The translations under genes were made by a program, and so were the position numbers. Positions 1 to 9,212 of a stretch of DNA of 64,000 nt are shown one piece after another. How positions within the stretch are numbered: the first letter of the stretch is position 1; each line of letters starts with the position of its first letter. A model generated the notes under the pieces. That model did not search any database, was not told the DNA's origin, and saw only the letters and a program-made list of their open reading frames with translations. Where the stretch lies: positions 64,501 to 128,500 of the forward strand of contig NZ_FPCH01000005.1 of the NCBI RefSeq assembly GCF_900116175.1, given 5' to 3'. The DNA is from Hyphomicrobium facile. GTDB taxonomy: Bacteria > Pseudomonadota > Alphaproteobacteria > Rhizobiales > Hyphomicrobiaceae.

Positions 1-1414
1 TGAGATCCCGAATGCGCGCCCGCAGCGTGTTGCGGTTGAGGCCGAGAAGCTCGGCGGCGCGAATTTGATTGCCGCGCGTGGCGGCCAGCGCCGCGCTGAG
101 CAGCGGCTTCTCCACGTCGCGGATGACCCGGTCGTAAAGGCCCGGCGGCGGCAGATCGTTGCCGAACGAGGAAAAATACCGCGAGAGGTATCGCTCGACG
201 GCTTCTCCGAGATCGCCGCCCTCGGCGCCACCTCCGGCCGGGGCCGAGATGGTGGAGCCGGCAAGCTCCTGCTCGACGATTTGAGCTGTCAGCACGTCCT
301 GCGTGTAGAGGGCGACAAGGCGGCGGACGACGTTCTCCAGCTCACGAACGTTTCCAGGCCAAGGATGCGACTTGAGGCGTTCGATCGCGGCGCTCTCGAT
401 CGACTTCTGACCGAGGCCTTCGCGCGCGGCCTGTCTCAGGAAGTGGCGAACGAGATCGCCGATATCTTCGAGCCGCTCGCGAAGGGGTGGCAGGCGGATC
501 GGCACGACATTCAGCCGGTAGAAAAGATCTTCGCGGAATAGACCCTGCTGGATCTGCGTTTTGAGATCGCGGTGCGTCGCCGCGATGATGCGCACGTTGG
601 TCTTGATGGGCGTGCGTCCGCCGACGGTCGTGTATTCGCCCTGCTGCAGAACGCGCAGCAGCCGCGTCTGCGCTTCGAGCGGCATGTCGCCGATTTCGTC
701 GAGGAAGAGCGTGCCGCCCTCGGCCTGCTCGAAGCGGCCGGGCGTGCGCGTCTGGGCGCCGGTGAAGGCTCCCTTTTCGTGCCCGAAGAGCTCACTCTCG
801 ATCAATTCCCGCGGGATCGCCGCCATGTTTATCGCGACGAAGGGGCCGTGCCGGCGCTTGCCGTAATCGTGCAGAACGCGCGCGACGAGTTCCTTGCCCG
901 TGCCGCTCTCGCCGTTGATCATGACCGTCAGATCGCTCTGTGTCAGGCGGGCGAGCACGCGGTAGATGTCTTGCATCGGCAGCGAGCGGCCGATGAGCGG
1001 CAGTTCGTCCGACTCGCGTTCGGTGTTGACCGTCTGGCGCTTTCGCCCCGGCTCCGACAGCGCGCGCGAGACAACCGCCACGACCTCATTGAGATCGAAG
1101 GGCTTGGGGAGATATTCGAAGGCGCCCTTCTCGGCCGCCGTCAGCGCCGTCATCAGCGTGTTCTGCGCGCTCATGACGATGATCGGCAGGTCTGGCCGCA
1201 ATTTCTTCATGCGCGGAATAAGATCGAACGCGTTCTCGTCCGGCATGACGACGTCCGTGATGACGACGTCGCCCTCGCCCTGGCTCACCCAGCGCCACAG
1301 CGTCGCCGCGTTGCCGGTCGCCCGAGGCGCGAAGCCTGCCCGTGCCAATGCCTGGTTCAACACCGTGCGAATGGCGGTGTCGTCGTCGGCGATAAGTATT
1401 GTGCCTCTGGCCAT
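1..1414 (-). CDS. ntrC: NtrC nitrogen-regulation response regulator (C-terminus cut by window edge)
   Basis: This is a sigma-54-dependent activator of nitrogen-assimilation genes, phosphorylated by NtrB. I translated the minus strand from the ATG at 1414. Residues 1-120 are a receiver domain with an acidic pocket at D10-D12 and the phospho-acceptor D54 in [10 protein letters not shown]. The AAA+ domain has Walker A GESGTGKE and the sigma-54 contact loop GAFTGA. The C-terminus is a Fis-type helix-turn-helix ([24 protein letters not shown] region). About 470 codons are present, so only some ten residues are missing. Its ATG overlaps the ntrB stop by one base (ATGA arrangement in the minus-strand reading), which indicates translational coupling. 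Confidence 0.95.
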   Translation of the reverse strand, partial: MARGTILIADDDTAIRTVLNQALARAGFAPRATGNAATLWRWVSQGEGDVVITDVVMPDENAFDLIPRMKKLRPDLPIIVMSAQNTLMTALTAAEKGAFEYLPKPFDLNEVVAVVSRALSEPGRKRQTVNTERESDELPLIGRSLPMQDIYRVLARLTQSDLTVMINGESGTGKELVARVLHDYGKRRHGPFVAINMAAIPRELIESELFGHEKGAFTGAQTRTPGRFEQAEGGTLFLDEIGDMPLEAQTRLLRVLQQGEYTTVGGRTPIKTNVRIIAATHRDLKTQIQQGLFREDLFYRLNVVPIRLPPLRERLEDIGDLVRHFLRQAAREGLGQKSIESAAIERLKSHPWPGNVRELENVVRRLVALYTQDVLTAQIVEQELAGSTISAPAGGGAEGGDLGEAVERYLSRYFSSFGNDLPPPGLYDRVIRDVEKPLLSAALAATRGNQIRAAELLGLNRNTLRARIRDL

Positions 1415-2580
1415 CAAGTCTCTCTCGTCGTCGGCACGGGAGCTGGCCGCGTGCGTTGCATGGGAAGCAGCACGCGGAAGATCGTGCGCTTAGGTTCACT
1501 TTCACATTCGATGATGCCGCCATGATCGGCGATGATCTTGGCGACCAGGGCGAGGCCGAGGCCGCTGCCGGACGTCTTCGTCGTGACGAACGGATCGAAG
1601 AGATGCGGTTTCAAATGATCCGGGATACCGCAACCGTTGTCTTCGATCTGGATCATCAGCGGGAGGCTGACACGGGTATCGGAGCCGGGAAGCGACAAGC
1701 GCACGCCCGGCCGGAACGCCGTCTGCATGATGATGCGGCCAGAGTCGGTTCTATCGCCGATGGCTTCCGCCGCATTCTTCAGAAGGTTGAGGAAGACCTG
1801 CACGAGCTTATCGCGATTGCCGAGAACGGGTGGGAGCGAGGGATCGTAATCCTCGACGTAACGGACGTTGCGGCCGAACCCGTGCTCCGCGATGCGTCGC
1901 ACATGATTGAGAACGTCGTGAATGTTGACCGCATCCTTCGTGATCGGGCGCTCGTCACCGAACACCTCCATGCGATCGACGAGGTTGCGGATGCGATCGG
2001 TTTCGGAACAGATGAGCTGGGTCAGCGCGCGGTCTTCGTCGGACAGAGCGGGCTCCAGCAGCTGGGCTGCGCCGCGGATGCCGGACAAGGGATTTTTGAT
2101 CTCGTGCGCCAAGACGCCGGCCATTCCCGACACGGACCGCGCGGCCGCGCGATGCGTCAACTGCCGCTCGATCATTTGCGCCATCGAGCGCTGCTGCAGC
2201 ATCAGGAACATGTTGCGCGGCTCTTCCGGCAACGGGCCACCGTAAACATCGACGAGCTTTGCGCCGGAGAAGCGCGGCGTTGCGACCTCGATGCCGTATT
2301 CGTTGACCGTCGATGAGGTGGCCTGCACCTGCTCGATCAATCCCAGCAGCGGGCAGCCGAACGCGACGATGTCGGAAATCCGGCTTCTCGTCAGCGCGGA
2401 CGCACTCATGGAGAAAAAGGATTCAGCCGCCGCGTTTGCGAAAACGATGGTTTGATCGTCGGCGATGACGAGGATCGGGTGCGGCAGCGCACTCAATAGA
2501 TCCTCGCAATCGACCACTCCGGCAGGAGGCGGCGCCGAGTGACGATCAGATTTGCGTACCGATGCCGACTTGCTACTCAT
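1414..2580 (-). CDS. ntrB: NtrB nitrogen-regulation sensor histidine kinase
   Basis: NtrB is the cytoplasmic kinase and phosphatase of NtrC, normally controlled by PII protein. Residues about 25-130 form a PAS domain. The HisKA phospho-acceptor is H159 in [11 protein letters not shown], followed by a HATPase_c domain with the N box (NLLKNAAEA) and G boxes ([16 protein letters not shown]). There are no membrane segments, as expected for NtrB and unlike NtrY. An ATG at 2601 is also open, but the ATG at 2580 forms an ATGA overlap with the dusB stop and gives 388 residues, so I prefer it. The gene is coupled to dusB upstream and ntrC downstream, the classic alphaproteobacterial nifR3-ntrB-ntrC order. 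Confidence 0.95.
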   Translation of the reverse strand: MSSKSASVRKSDRHSAPPPAGVVDCEDLLSALPHPILVIADDQTIVFANAAAESFFSMSASALTRSRISDIVAFGCPLLGLIEQVQATSSTVNEYGIEVATPRFSGAKLVDVYGGPLPEEPRNMFLMLQQRSMAQMIERQLTHRAAARSVSGMAGVLAHEIKNPLSGIRGAAQLLEPALSDEDRALTQLICSETDRIRNLVDRMEVFGDERPITKDAVNIHDVLNHVRRIAEHGFGRNVRYVEDYDPSLPPVLGNRDKLVQVFLNLLKNAAEAIGDRTDSGRIIMQTAFRPGVRLSLPGSDTRVSLPLMIQIEDNGCGIPDHLKPHLFDPFVTTKTSGSGLGLALVAKIIADHGGIIECESEPKRTIFRVLLPMQRTRPAPVPTTRET

Positions 2581-3563
2581 GCTGCGCGGAACTCCGTACA
2601 AGAATAAAAAGTCTTGAGGCCGTCGAGCACGCGCTCGGGTTCAAGCATCGTGCAGAGCTTGGCGCGCCACGACTTGACGACAGCTTCGCTGGCGCCGCTC
2701 GTCGCCAAGTACCAGCCGACGTGCTTGCGGGCGTTGCGCAGGCCGAGCTCCCTGCCGTAATGGCCGAGCATCGCTTCAACATGCTCGATGGCAATGTTAG
2801 CCTGATCGTCGAGCGCCGGATTGCCCGCATCGCGGCCGGTCGCCAGGAAGCTTGCGATCCGCCCCGGCATCCAAGGTGCGCCGTAGGCCCCACGTCCAAC
2901 CATGACCCCCCTCGCCCCGGATGCTTGCAGCGCCTCTGCGGCATGGGCCGGCGAAAGGATGTCTCCATTGACGAGGACGGGAAGCGAGGTCGCTTCGACG
3001 ACGGGACGCACGGCCGACCAATCGGCAGCGCCCGTGAAGAACTGACATCTCGTGCGGCCGTGCACCGTGATCAGCTTGACGCCTTCCGCCTCCGCACGCT
3101 TGGCAAGTTCAGGGGCGTTGCGGGTCTTGTCGTCCCAGCCGAGCCGCATCTTCAGCGTCACCGGAACCTTCACGGCATTGATGACCGCTTTGATCAAGGC
3201 CTGGGCGTGGTCGAGATTGCGCATGAGCGCCGAGCCCGAGAGCTTGCCCGTCACCTCTTTGGCCGGGCAGCCCATATTAATGTCGATGATGTTCGCGCCC
3301 TTCGCTTCGGCGATACGGGCCCCCTCGGCCATCCACCGCTCTTCGCGGCCGGCGAGTTGTACGACAAACGGGGTCAAATCCCGTCCCTCGACGCGGCGCA
3401 GGACGTCAAAACGCGATTTGACCAATTCCTCGCTCGCGACCATCTCGGAAACGACGAGGCTCGCTCCAAGGCGATGAGCAAGGCGCCGGAAGGGCAGATC
3501 GCTCACCCCCGACATGGGTGCCAGAACTGCGGGCGGCGCGCCGTTTACGATGTCTTCTAGCAT
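2577..3563 (-). CDS. dusB: tRNA-dihydrouridine synthase DusB (NifR3)
   Basis: This is an FMN-dependent enzyme that reduces uridine to dihydrouridine in the tRNA D-loop. It is a TIM-barrel protein with the N-terminal signature [14 protein letters not shown], the catalytic-cysteine region [10 protein letters not shown], and the phosphate-binding stretch VNGDILSP through [13 protein letters not shown]. The ATG at 3563 places about 14 residues before the APMSGV motif, as in other DusB proteins. A GTG at 3584 would add seven residues and cannot be excluded. It is the first gene of the dusB-ntrB-ntrC operon, and its stop overlaps the preferred ntrB start. Confidence 0.94.
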   Translation of the reverse strand: MLEDIVNGAPPAVLAPMSGVSDLPFRRLAHRLGASLVVSEMVASEELVKSRFDVLRRVEGRDLTPFVVQLAGREERWMAEGARIAEAKGANIIDINMGCPAKEVTGKLSGSALMRNLDHAQALIKAVINAVKVPVTLKMRLGWDDKTRNAPELAKRAEAEGVKLITVHGRTRCQFFTGAADWSAVRPVVEATSLPVLVNGDILSPAHAAEALQASGARGVMVGRGAYGAPWMPGRIASFLATGRDAGNPALDDQANIAIEHVEAMLGHYGRELGLRNARKHVGWYLATSGASEAVVKSWRAKLCTMLEPERVLDGLKTFYSCTEFRAA

Positions 3564-3845
3564 ATGGTCGAAACCAGCTTTCACCGTTCTGCCTATTCCA
3601 TGTGCAGATTGCAGATGTGCCGCGAGTTTGGGCAGCCTATGCGCCGTCCGTCAATTTCGCAAGGGTGAACAAGACGTTTCGGAATTGCCGATTTGACGCG
3701 GCTGAGCATCTGGCGACTATGAAATTGGCAGTTCCGGTTTCACGGCGGCCGTTCCAGTGGGCAACAGGGTGTTGCGAAAGCTTGCGCCAGGGGGCACGGA
3801 AGGCCTGGGCTTTCAACCATAGAGCATTTCCAGGGAGATCGTATC
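3564..3845. other. Intergenic region between divergent dusB and ispDF
   Basis: About 260-280 bases separate the divergent dusB and ispDF genes and should hold both promoters. I see no convincing ORF, structured RNA or operator. The only recognisable signal is a purine-rich ribosome-binding site (GGGAG) just before the TTG at 3846. Confidence 0.5.
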
Positions 3846-5066
3846 TTGCGCATTGCCGCTTTGATTGTCGCGGCCGGTCGGGGAACGCGCGCCGCTTCGG
3901 GCCAAAGCTCCGGAGGTCTGGGCTCCAGCGGTTTGGGCGCTGGGCCGAAGCAGTATGCGGCTATCGGTGGGAGAACGGTCCTCACCCGTGCGATCGACGC
4001 CTTCGCGCGCCATCCCGAGATCACCGAGATCAAGGTCGTCATCCATGCTGACGATGGCGAGTTGTACGAGCGGGCCACGGCGGGATTTGGCTTCGGCAAG
4101 CTCGCCCCAGTCGCCATTGGCGGCCCAAGCCGGCAAGCCTCCGTCTTGCGCGGTCTCGAGGCTTTGGCTGACACTGCTCCCGACGTCGTCTTGATCCACG
4201 ACGCCGCGAGGCCGTTCGTTTCATCGAAAACGATCTCGAACGTCATTGCGGCGCTTCGCGATCGGCCCGCGGCCTTGGCAGCGCTGCCGGTCACCGACAC
4301 CCTGAAGCGGACTTCCGGCGAGAGCGTCGTAACGGAGACTGTCGCCCGCGCCGGTCTATGGCGCGCACAGACACCCCAAGGTTTTCAATTCGGGCCTATC
4401 ATTGCCGCCCACCGTGAGGCGGCGAAGAAGAACTTGGACACGTTCACCGACGATGCCGCGATCGCCGAATGGGCCGGTCTCGAGGTGGCCGTCGTCGAAG
4501 ATTCAACCGGCAATATCAAAATCACAACGGCAGAGGATATCGAATTGGCAGACCGGCAGATGACTAGCGCACTCGAACCGCGCACCGGCACGGGCTTCGA
4601 CGTTCACCGCTTCTGCGAAGGCGACCACGTTTGGCTCGGCGGCGTGAAAATTCCGCACACGCACAAACTCGAGGGGCACTCCGACGCCGACGTCGTGCTG
4701 CACGCGCTGACGGACGCTCTACTTGGCGCGATCGGAGACGGCGATATCGGTCAGCACTTCCCGCCGTCCGATCCGAAATGGAAAGGGGCTGCGTCGCGGC
4801 TGTTTTTGGAGGATGCCGTTCGTCGCGTTCGCGAGACCGGCGGCCGGATCGGCAACGTCGACATTACCGTGCTTGCCGAAGCTCCGCGCATCGGCCCGCA
4901 CCGGCCGGCGATGCAGAACTTGATCGGCGAGGTTTTAGATCTTCCGCCGAACCGCGTCGGCATCAAAGCAACGACGATGGAATGCATGGGTTTCGTCGGC
5001 CGCCGCGAAGGCATTGCCGCAATGGCATCGGCGATGGTCTTTGTTCCGGCTGACGACGCCAAATGA
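3846..5066 (+). CDS. ispDF: Bifunctional IspD/IspF enzyme of the MEP isoprenoid pathway
   Basis: The N-terminal half (about 1-225) is 2-C-methyl-D-erythritol 4-phosphate cytidylyltransferase. It has the nucleotide-binding start LIVAAGRGTR, then GPKQYAAIGG, and VLIHDAARPFV. The C-terminal half (about 245-400) is 2-C-methyl-D-erythritol 2,4-cyclodiphosphate synthase with the metal-binding TGTGFDVHRF, the GHSDADVVLHALTDALLGA region and KATTMECMGFVGR. Fusion of the two is common in alphaproteobacteria. The start is TTG, preceded by GGGAG. Between GRGTR and PKQY lies an unusually long Gly/Ser-rich insert (residues about 16-32). The stop overlaps the start of the next gene by four bases (ATGA). Confidence 0.97.
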   Translation: MRIAALIVAAGRGTRAASGQSSGGLGSSGLGAGPKQYAAIGGRTVLTRAIDAFARHPEITEIKVVIHADDGELYERATAGFGFGKLAPVAIGGPSRQASVLRGLEALADTAPDVVLIHDAARPFVSSKTISNVIAALRDRPAALAALPVTDTLKRTSGESVVTETVARAGLWRAQTPQGFQFGPIIAAHREAAKKNLDTFTDDAAIAEWAGLEVAVVEDSTGNIKITTAEDIELADRQMTSALEPRTGTGFDVHRFCEGDHVWLGGVKIPHTHKLEGHSDADVVLHALTDALLGAIGDGDIGQHFPPSDPKWKGAASRLFLEDAVRRVRETGGRIGNVDITVLAEAPRIGPHRPAMQNLIGEVLDLPPNRVGIKATTMECMGFVGRREGIAAMASAMVFVPADDAK

Positions 5067-5683
5067 GCGAGGCACCTAATCCCGCTGCCGACGACATCGC
5101 GACGAATAGCCGGCTGCGCGTGACGGTACGGAATGTTGCGGCACTCAATCTCGGATATTTCGGGATCGAGTTTGCCGTGGCCGTCGCGATCGGCTCCGTC
5201 TCGCTCTTTGCGGACAGCGTCGATTTCCTCGAGGATGGCGCGATCAATCTGCTCATCCTCGCTGGCTTGGGTTTCAGCGCCGCTCGCCGAGCCAAGCTCG
5301 GAATGCTCCTTGCAGTGATTATTCTCGTTCCGGGTCTCGCGACGCTCTGGACGGCTTGGCAGAACTTTGCAGACGTCCGCGTTCCGGCCGCCGTCCCGCT
5401 CAGTCTCACCGGACTTGGAGCGCTCGCCGTCAATTCCGTCTGCGCGTGGCTGCTCGCGCCATTTCGAGCGGGAGGCGGCAGCTTGACCAAAGCGGCGTTC
5501 TTGTCGGCGCGCAATGATGTGGCGGCGAATATCGCGATCGTGTTCGCCGGGCTTTTGACTGCGGGAACGGCTTCCCGCTGGCCGGATCTGATCGTTGGGC
5601 TCGGCATCGCGGCACTGAACGCCGGAGCTGCCATCGAAATCTATCAGGCCGCCCGCGATGAACACGTTTCGGCCAAACCGTGA
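5063..5683 (+). CDS. Cation diffusion facilitator-like membrane protein
   Basis: This 206-residue integral membrane protein has about six hydrophobic segments and resembles the membrane domain of cation diffusion facilitators, which exchange divalent metals for protons. Segment 2 reads GSVSLFADSVDFLEDGAINL, close to the CDF metal-site pattern SxxLxADxxHxxxD but with Asp where His often sits. A second site is suggested by ARNDVAANIAIVFAG. The cytoplasmic C-terminal metal-sensing domain of typical CDF proteins (about 300 residues) is missing, so this is a short-form transporter. It overlaps ispDF by ATGA and is surely cotranscribed. Transported ion unknown. Confidence 0.75.
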   Translation: MSEAPNPAADDIATNSRLRVTVRNVAALNLGYFGIEFAVAVAIGSVSLFADSVDFLEDGAINLLILAGLGFSAARRAKLGMLLAVIILVPGLATLWTAWQNFADVRVPAAVPLSLTGLGALAVNSVCAWLLAPFRAGGGSLTKAAFLSARNDVAANIAIVFAGLLTAGTASRWPDLIVGLGIAALNAGAAIEIYQAARDEHVSAKP

Positions 5684-5694
5684 TTACCGGTTTG
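5674..5694. repeat. Perfect 7-bp inverted repeat over the stop codon of the CDF-like gene
   Basis: CAAACCG (5674-5680) and CGGTTTG (5688-5694) flank a 7-base loop that begins with the TGA stop codon. No T-run follows, so it is at most a weak or factor-dependent terminator or an mRNA-end stabiliser. Confidence 0.35.
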
Positions 5695-5840
5695 CGTGCT
5701 CCCAACAATTCGCCTCGCCAACGAAATCGATGCTGCTTTGCAACGGCATTCTTCGTTGACCCTCAAGGCAGAATCGCGGCATCAAATGGTTAAGTGGTTG
5801 TATTGCCACGACCCACGAAAGTGCTCATACGGGAGCCGAT

Positions 5841-6326
5841 ATGAACATCATGCCCCAAAATCTAGAACGCAAGCCTGTCGACGACGCCATCAGTACAATA
5901 GCTGAGGCACAATCGGAGATGTGCTTAGCGACCCGTGTGCGTCAGCTTTCGCGGATCGTCACGAGGGTTTACGACGATGCCTTGCGCCCACTCGGCATCA
6001 CCGCGAGCCAATATACGTTGCTTGCCCAGCTAGCGTCTCGTGACGGAATCACGGCCGTCGAGATCGGACACGAACTCGACATTGAAAAGTCGACTCTCTC
6101 TCGCAATTTGAAGCGACTCTTGGCACTTGGCCATATCATCATGGATCCTCCCGCCGGACGGCGGGGACGCGGCCTGCACCTTACGCCCAAAGGTCAGGCG
6201 GTTCTGAAGGATGCCTACCCGATCTGGCAAGAAGCCCAGAAGCGTGCTGTCGGGGCCATGGGTTCCGATAGCCGGTCCGTCCTCGATAGCCTGCTTCTAC
6301 ACGCTGAGGTCTTAGCCGCGGCTTGA
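5841..6326 (+). CDS. MarR-family transcriptional regulator
   Basis: This 161-residue protein has the winged helix-turn-helix of the MarR family in the middle (about residues 45-115). The order is ITASQYTLLAQLASRDGITAVEI, recognition helix IEKSTLSRNLKRLLALG, then a wing ending in GRRGRGLHLTPKGQAVL. Helices at both ends would form the dimer. It stands alone between the ispDF unit and the CinA gene with about 157 upstream bases, where I see no clear palindrome. The ligand and targets cannot be read from sequence. Confidence 0.9.
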   Translation: MNIMPQNLERKPVDDAISTIAEAQSEMCLATRVRQLSRIVTRVYDDALRPLGITASQYTLLAQLASRDGITAVEIGHELDIEKSTLSRNLKRLLALGHIIMDPPAGRRGRGLHLTPKGQAVLKDAYPIWQEAQKRAVGAMGSDSRSVLDSLLLHAEVLAAA

Positions 6327-6434
6327 TCAGCCAAGCCGTTTGCACATTCTTCTCTCTCTAGATAGCTTTGTCGGGGAGTGCTTCATCTGAAGCGCTCCCC
6401 TCCTTCTTTTGGGAGCAATGGCGAGGCTTCCCGC

Positions 6435-6926
6435 GTGTTTCCACCTGACGTACTCGATGACGCGAGTCGGCTCATTGCCGCTCTCAGAGCCAAGCGCCGG
6501 CTGCTGGCGACGGCTGAGAGCTGCACGGGCGGCCTCGTTGCAAGTGCGATTACGGCTATTGCCGGTTCGTCGGACGTGTTTTTCGGTGGGTTCGTCACGT
6601 ACGCCGACGATGCGAAGTCCGGCATGATCGGAGTCGATAGCGGGCTCATCCAGCGCCATGGCGCCGTCAGCGAGGCCGTTGCCCATGCCATGGCGGACGG
6701 CGTCGTACGGACGACGGGCGTGGATCTGGCCGTTTCCATCACGGGCATCGCCGGGCCCGGCGGGGGCAGCCCTCACAAGCCCGTCGGGCTGGTTTACATC
6801 GGAATCGCTTCCGTGTTCGACGCTCCGCTCGTTGAACGCCATATGTTCGGTGAGGTTGGGAGGGACGAGGTGCGCCTCGCGAGCCTCCGGGCGGCCCTCA
6901 GGATGCTTTTAGAGGCGGCTGCATGA
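6435..6926 (+). CDS. pncC: CinA C-terminal-type nicotinamide-nucleotide amidohydrolase
   Basis: This matches the stand-alone CinA C-terminal domain (PncC), which deamidates nicotinamide mononucleotide in NAD recycling. Signature stretches are LLATAESCTGGLVASAITAI, with the ESCTGG catalytic serine region, and SITGIAGPGGGSPHKPVGLV. An open frame begins at GTG 6378, but the GTG at 6435 has GAGG upstream and gives 163 residues, the usual size, so I prefer it. There is no N-terminal molybdopterin-binding-like domain as in full CinA. Its stop overlaps the next gene by ATGA. Confidence 0.9.
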   Translation: MFPPDVLDDASRLIAALRAKRRLLATAESCTGGLVASAITAIAGSSDVFFGGFVTYADDAKSGMIGVDSGLIQRHGAVSEAVAHAMADGVVRTTGVDLAVSITGIAGPGGGSPHKPVGLVYIGIASVFDAPLVERHMFGEVGRDEVRLASLRAALRMLLEAAA

Positions 6927-7786
6927 GGCGGGGAACATTTCGGGCATTGAATGGCGCCGCCGTGCGCGCGTTCCTCCTGGCGGCCACAGGCACGCTGGAA
7001 TTCGCGCTCGCATTTGGGCCGGCGTTCGCGGCTGATATGTCGGCACGGGACGTCTCGCTCCTGGTGTTTCGGGCCGCTCCCGGAAGCCACCCTTCCCTCA
7101 ATCATCGGGATCTGACGCGGCTCGACCTTTCGGGCCTCGACTTCAAGCAGGCCGACCTCAGCCAATCCAATCTCTTCGGCGCCGATCTTTCGGGCGCAAA
7201 CCTTTCGGGGTCCGATCTCTCCGGCGCGATACTGGACCGCGTCACTCTCGTCGGTGCGAAGCTCGACGGCGCTCGCCTCGACAATGCGAGCCTGATGCGC
7301 CCGTCGTCGTTTTCAACGCTCGCCCCTCTTCTAGCTGAAGCGCCGAGCCTCAAGGGCGCTTCGATGCGCGGCGCGCGGTTTTTTGGAACCTTCGCGGGCT
7401 CGAATCTTGCCGGCGCCGACCTCACCGATTCCCATTGTGCACCCACGTACACCACGGGCTTCATCGAGCACATTTGGCGGACCGACTTCACGAGCGCGAA
7501 CCTCGTTGGGGCTATTCTCACGCGCGCCGACATGGGCCGGGCGCAACTGAGTTTTGCGCGGCTTCAAGGCGCCGACATGCGCGACGTCATCCTGCGAGGC
7601 GCTGACCTTTCCGGCGCCGATCTGACGAACGCCGATTTGTCGGGGGCTGATTTGACGGACGCTGACCTGACCGATGCGGATGTTCGCGGCGCCAATCTCT
7701 CGGGCACCAAACTTCGCAATGCCAAAGGATTGGATCGGCTCAGGGGTTTGGCGCTCGCCAAAAACTCGGACAAGAGCGTCCGCTAG
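6923..7786 (+). CDS. Exported pentapeptide-repeat protein
   Basis: The 287-residue protein starts with a signal-like segment (FLLAATGTLEFALAFGPAFAAD). Two blocks of pentapeptide repeats of the A(D/N)LSG type follow. Block one covers about residues 60-120 (DLSGANLSGSDLSGAILD) and block two about 185-280 (GADLSGADLTNADLSGADL). A less regular spacer between them contains a lone Cys. Such repeats fold as a right-handed quadrilateral beta-helix. The signal peptide argues against a Qnr-like DNA-gyrase mimic in the cytoplasm and suggests a periplasmic role. It is coupled to cinA by ATGA overlap. Function unknown. Confidence 0.85.
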   Translation: MRRGTFRALNGAAVRAFLLAATGTLEFALAFGPAFAADMSARDVSLLVFRAAPGSHPSLNHRDLTRLDLSGLDFKQADLSQSNLFGADLSGANLSGSDLSGAILDRVTLVGAKLDGARLDNASLMRPSSFSTLAPLLAEAPSLKGASMRGARFFGTFAGSNLAGADLTDSHCAPTYTTGFIEHIWRTDFTSANLVGAILTRADMGRAQLSFARLQGADMRDVILRGADLSGADLTNADLSGADLTDADLTDADVRGANLSGTKLRNAKGLDRLRGLALAKNSDKSVR

Positions 7787-7795
7787 TTTTCGCCG

Positions 7796-8263
7796 TCAGG
7801 TTTCCGCCGTCTTGGGCGCAGCGCCGTAGACCTGAGAGGCTCGTTCCTCGAAGGCGTGGGTAAAGCGCCGGAATGCCTGATCGAACATCGCGCCCATGAG
7901 CGCGCCGAGCAGTTTCGAGCGAAATTCGTAGTCGATGAAAAAGTCGACCATCGAGCCCGATGGATCGTCCAAAAATTTCCAACGATTTTCGAGGTGCCTG
8001 AACGGGCCATCGAGGTAGCTGACATCGATATGCCGGTCGGACCTATCGATCACGACGCGCGTCGTGAAGCTTTCGGCAATCGATTTGTAGCCGATGCTCA
8101 TGCGGGCGGTCAGTTCCTCGCCCGCAGCGGTTTGCTGGCGGGACAGGACCGTCAAGCCGGTGCAGAGCGGAAGGAAGTCGGGATATTTTTCGATGTCGGC
8201 GACGAGAGCAAACATTTGCTCGGCCGAAAAGCGGACGTGGCGCTGGGTGGAGAAAGATGGCAT
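7796..8263 (-). CDS. COQ10/RatA-like START-domain protein
   Basis: This 155-residue protein belongs to the polyketide cyclase/START family that includes mitochondrial COQ10 and bacterial RatA. The diagnostic N-terminus HVRFSAEQMFALVADIEKYPDFLPLC is present, here quoted by its positions 8-33. COQ10-like proteins bind ubiquinone and support respiratory electron transfer, which is more likely here than a toxin role. It is convergent with the pentapeptide gene, ending ten bases from its stop. In many alphaproteobacteria this gene lies near cinA, as here. Confidence 0.88.
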   Translation of the reverse strand: MPSFSTQRHVRFSAEQMFALVADIEKYPDFLPLCTGLTVLSRQQTAAGEELTARMSIGYKSIAESFTTRVVIDRSDRHIDVSYLDGPFRHLENRWKFLDDPSGSMVDFFIDYEFRSKLLGALMGAMFDQAFRRFTHAFEERASQVYGAAPKTAET

Positions 8264-8355
8264 GGCGCCGGTCTTATGGCACGGGTCGGCTCTCGGCGGA
8301 AAGCATATGCTTCAAGCAGCCGCACCGCTGCGCGGCGCCCATTGCGCCTTGCTCT

Positions 8356-8394
8356 ATCAGGCGATGACATCAGGCGATCAGATTAGGCGATCAG
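8356..8394. repeat. Three tandem 13-bp units at the 3' end of the glsB-like gene
   Basis: Three 13-base units (8356-8368, 8369-8381, 8382-8394) share the core CAGGCGAT or TAGGCGAT. On the minus strand they begin inside the last codons of the small membrane protein ending at 8383 and continue past its stop. This resembles replication slippage that copied the gene end. Confidence 0.7.
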
Positions 8395-8637
8395 GCGGGC
8401 GAGCAGCACGATCACGATCGCGCCGATGGCGGCGGTGACGACCTCCGACACGAAGGCGTTTCCGATGCCGAGATTGATGCCCAGCGCCCTGAAGAGATAG
8501 CCGCCGACGAAGGCGCCGATGATGCCGGTGATCAGGTACCGGATCAGGCCGTCGCCACCGACCACGAGAGACGCCAGAAAGCCGGCGATGATCCCGATAA
8601 TAGCGAAGACCACCAGATCGCGCGTTTGACTGTCCAT
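8383..8637 (-). CDS. GlsB/YeaQ/YmgE-family small membrane protein
   Basis: This 84-residue protein has three hydrophobic helices with glycine-rich turns (IIGIIAGFLASLVVGGDG, then LITGIIGAFVGGYLF, then VVTAAIGAIVIVLLARLI). This is the transglycosylase-associated / YeaQ stress-membrane-protein pattern. Family members are usually induced by stress and sit in the inner membrane; biochemical function is not established. The frame ends inside a short tandem repeat that extends downstream. Confidence 0.88.
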   Translation of the reverse strand: MDSQTRDLVVFAIIGIIAGFLASLVVGGDGLIRYLITGIIGAFVGGYLFRALGINLGIGNAFVSEVVTAAIGAIVIVLLARLIA

Positions 8638-8722
8638 GTTAGCTCCGAAGGCTTCACACTCCGAAACAGCGGCAACTGAACCGCAATTTTCGGTTCGTCA
8701 CAGTGGAGTCAAAACTGGAGGC

Positions 8723-9013
8723 TCAAACGTGGCAGCGAGCACCCAGATACTGGTTGAGCAGGTCGTTGTACTTGTCGACGTCGGCGCGTTGGGCGGGCGT
8801 AAGTTTGCCGCCGCCGCTGGCGCGTTCGACTTGAGCGGGAACGCCCTTGGAATCCAGTCGATTGAGCTCACCGCGAATCGAACCGCACGATTCGCCCGCA
8901 GGAAGTGGCCTTGCTCCCGGATCGCCGCCGGTCGTTCCTGCGGCACCACCGCATCCCTGCAGCGCGCAGCCAAGAGCGATTACAAGACCAACCGCTAAAC
9001 TACCCCGCATCAT
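8723..9013 (-). CDS. Small lipoprotein, paralogue of the next gene
   Basis: This 96-residue protein has a lipoprotein signal (MMRGSLAVGLVIALGCALQGC) with lipobox LQGC, so the mature form starts at that Cys and is membrane-anchored. The mature part has two further cysteines, one in ESCGSIRGEL and one near the end (YLGARCHV), probably a disulfide. The spacing of the Cys pair and the intervening helix resemble the gene at 9213-9599, so the two look like diverged duplicates. Start chosen at ATG 9013; an in-frame GTG lies at 9022. Family not recognised. Confidence 0.7.
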   Translation of the reverse strand: MMRGSLAVGLVIALGCALQGCGGAAGTTGGDPGARPLPAGESCGSIRGELNRLDSKGVPAQVERASGGGKLTPAQRADVDKYNDLLNQYLGARCHV

Positions 9014-9212
9014 CAGTCCCACTCAGCTTGAAGTTACGAAGAGGTTTCCGAGGAAGGCCCTTCTCACGTCGCAGAGATCACAGCCAGGGAGCCTTCGCAA
9101 TCCCCCGTGGCCTTCCTGTGGCACTGATGCAGCAACAGAAATTTCAAAATAGCGGTTTTCCACACGCCGAAAAAGCGTGCGCGCCATCATCGCTTCAATG
9201 CTCGGGATCAGG

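Noticed and set aside
6923-7786. Qnr-like quinolone-protection protein
   Set aside because: The pentapeptide protein carries a signal sequence and a long irregular spacer, unlike cytoplasmic Qnr proteins.
7796-8263. RatA toxin of a toxin-antitoxin pair
   Set aside because: No antitoxin partner gene is adjacent, and the family is more often COQ10-like in alphaproteobacteria.
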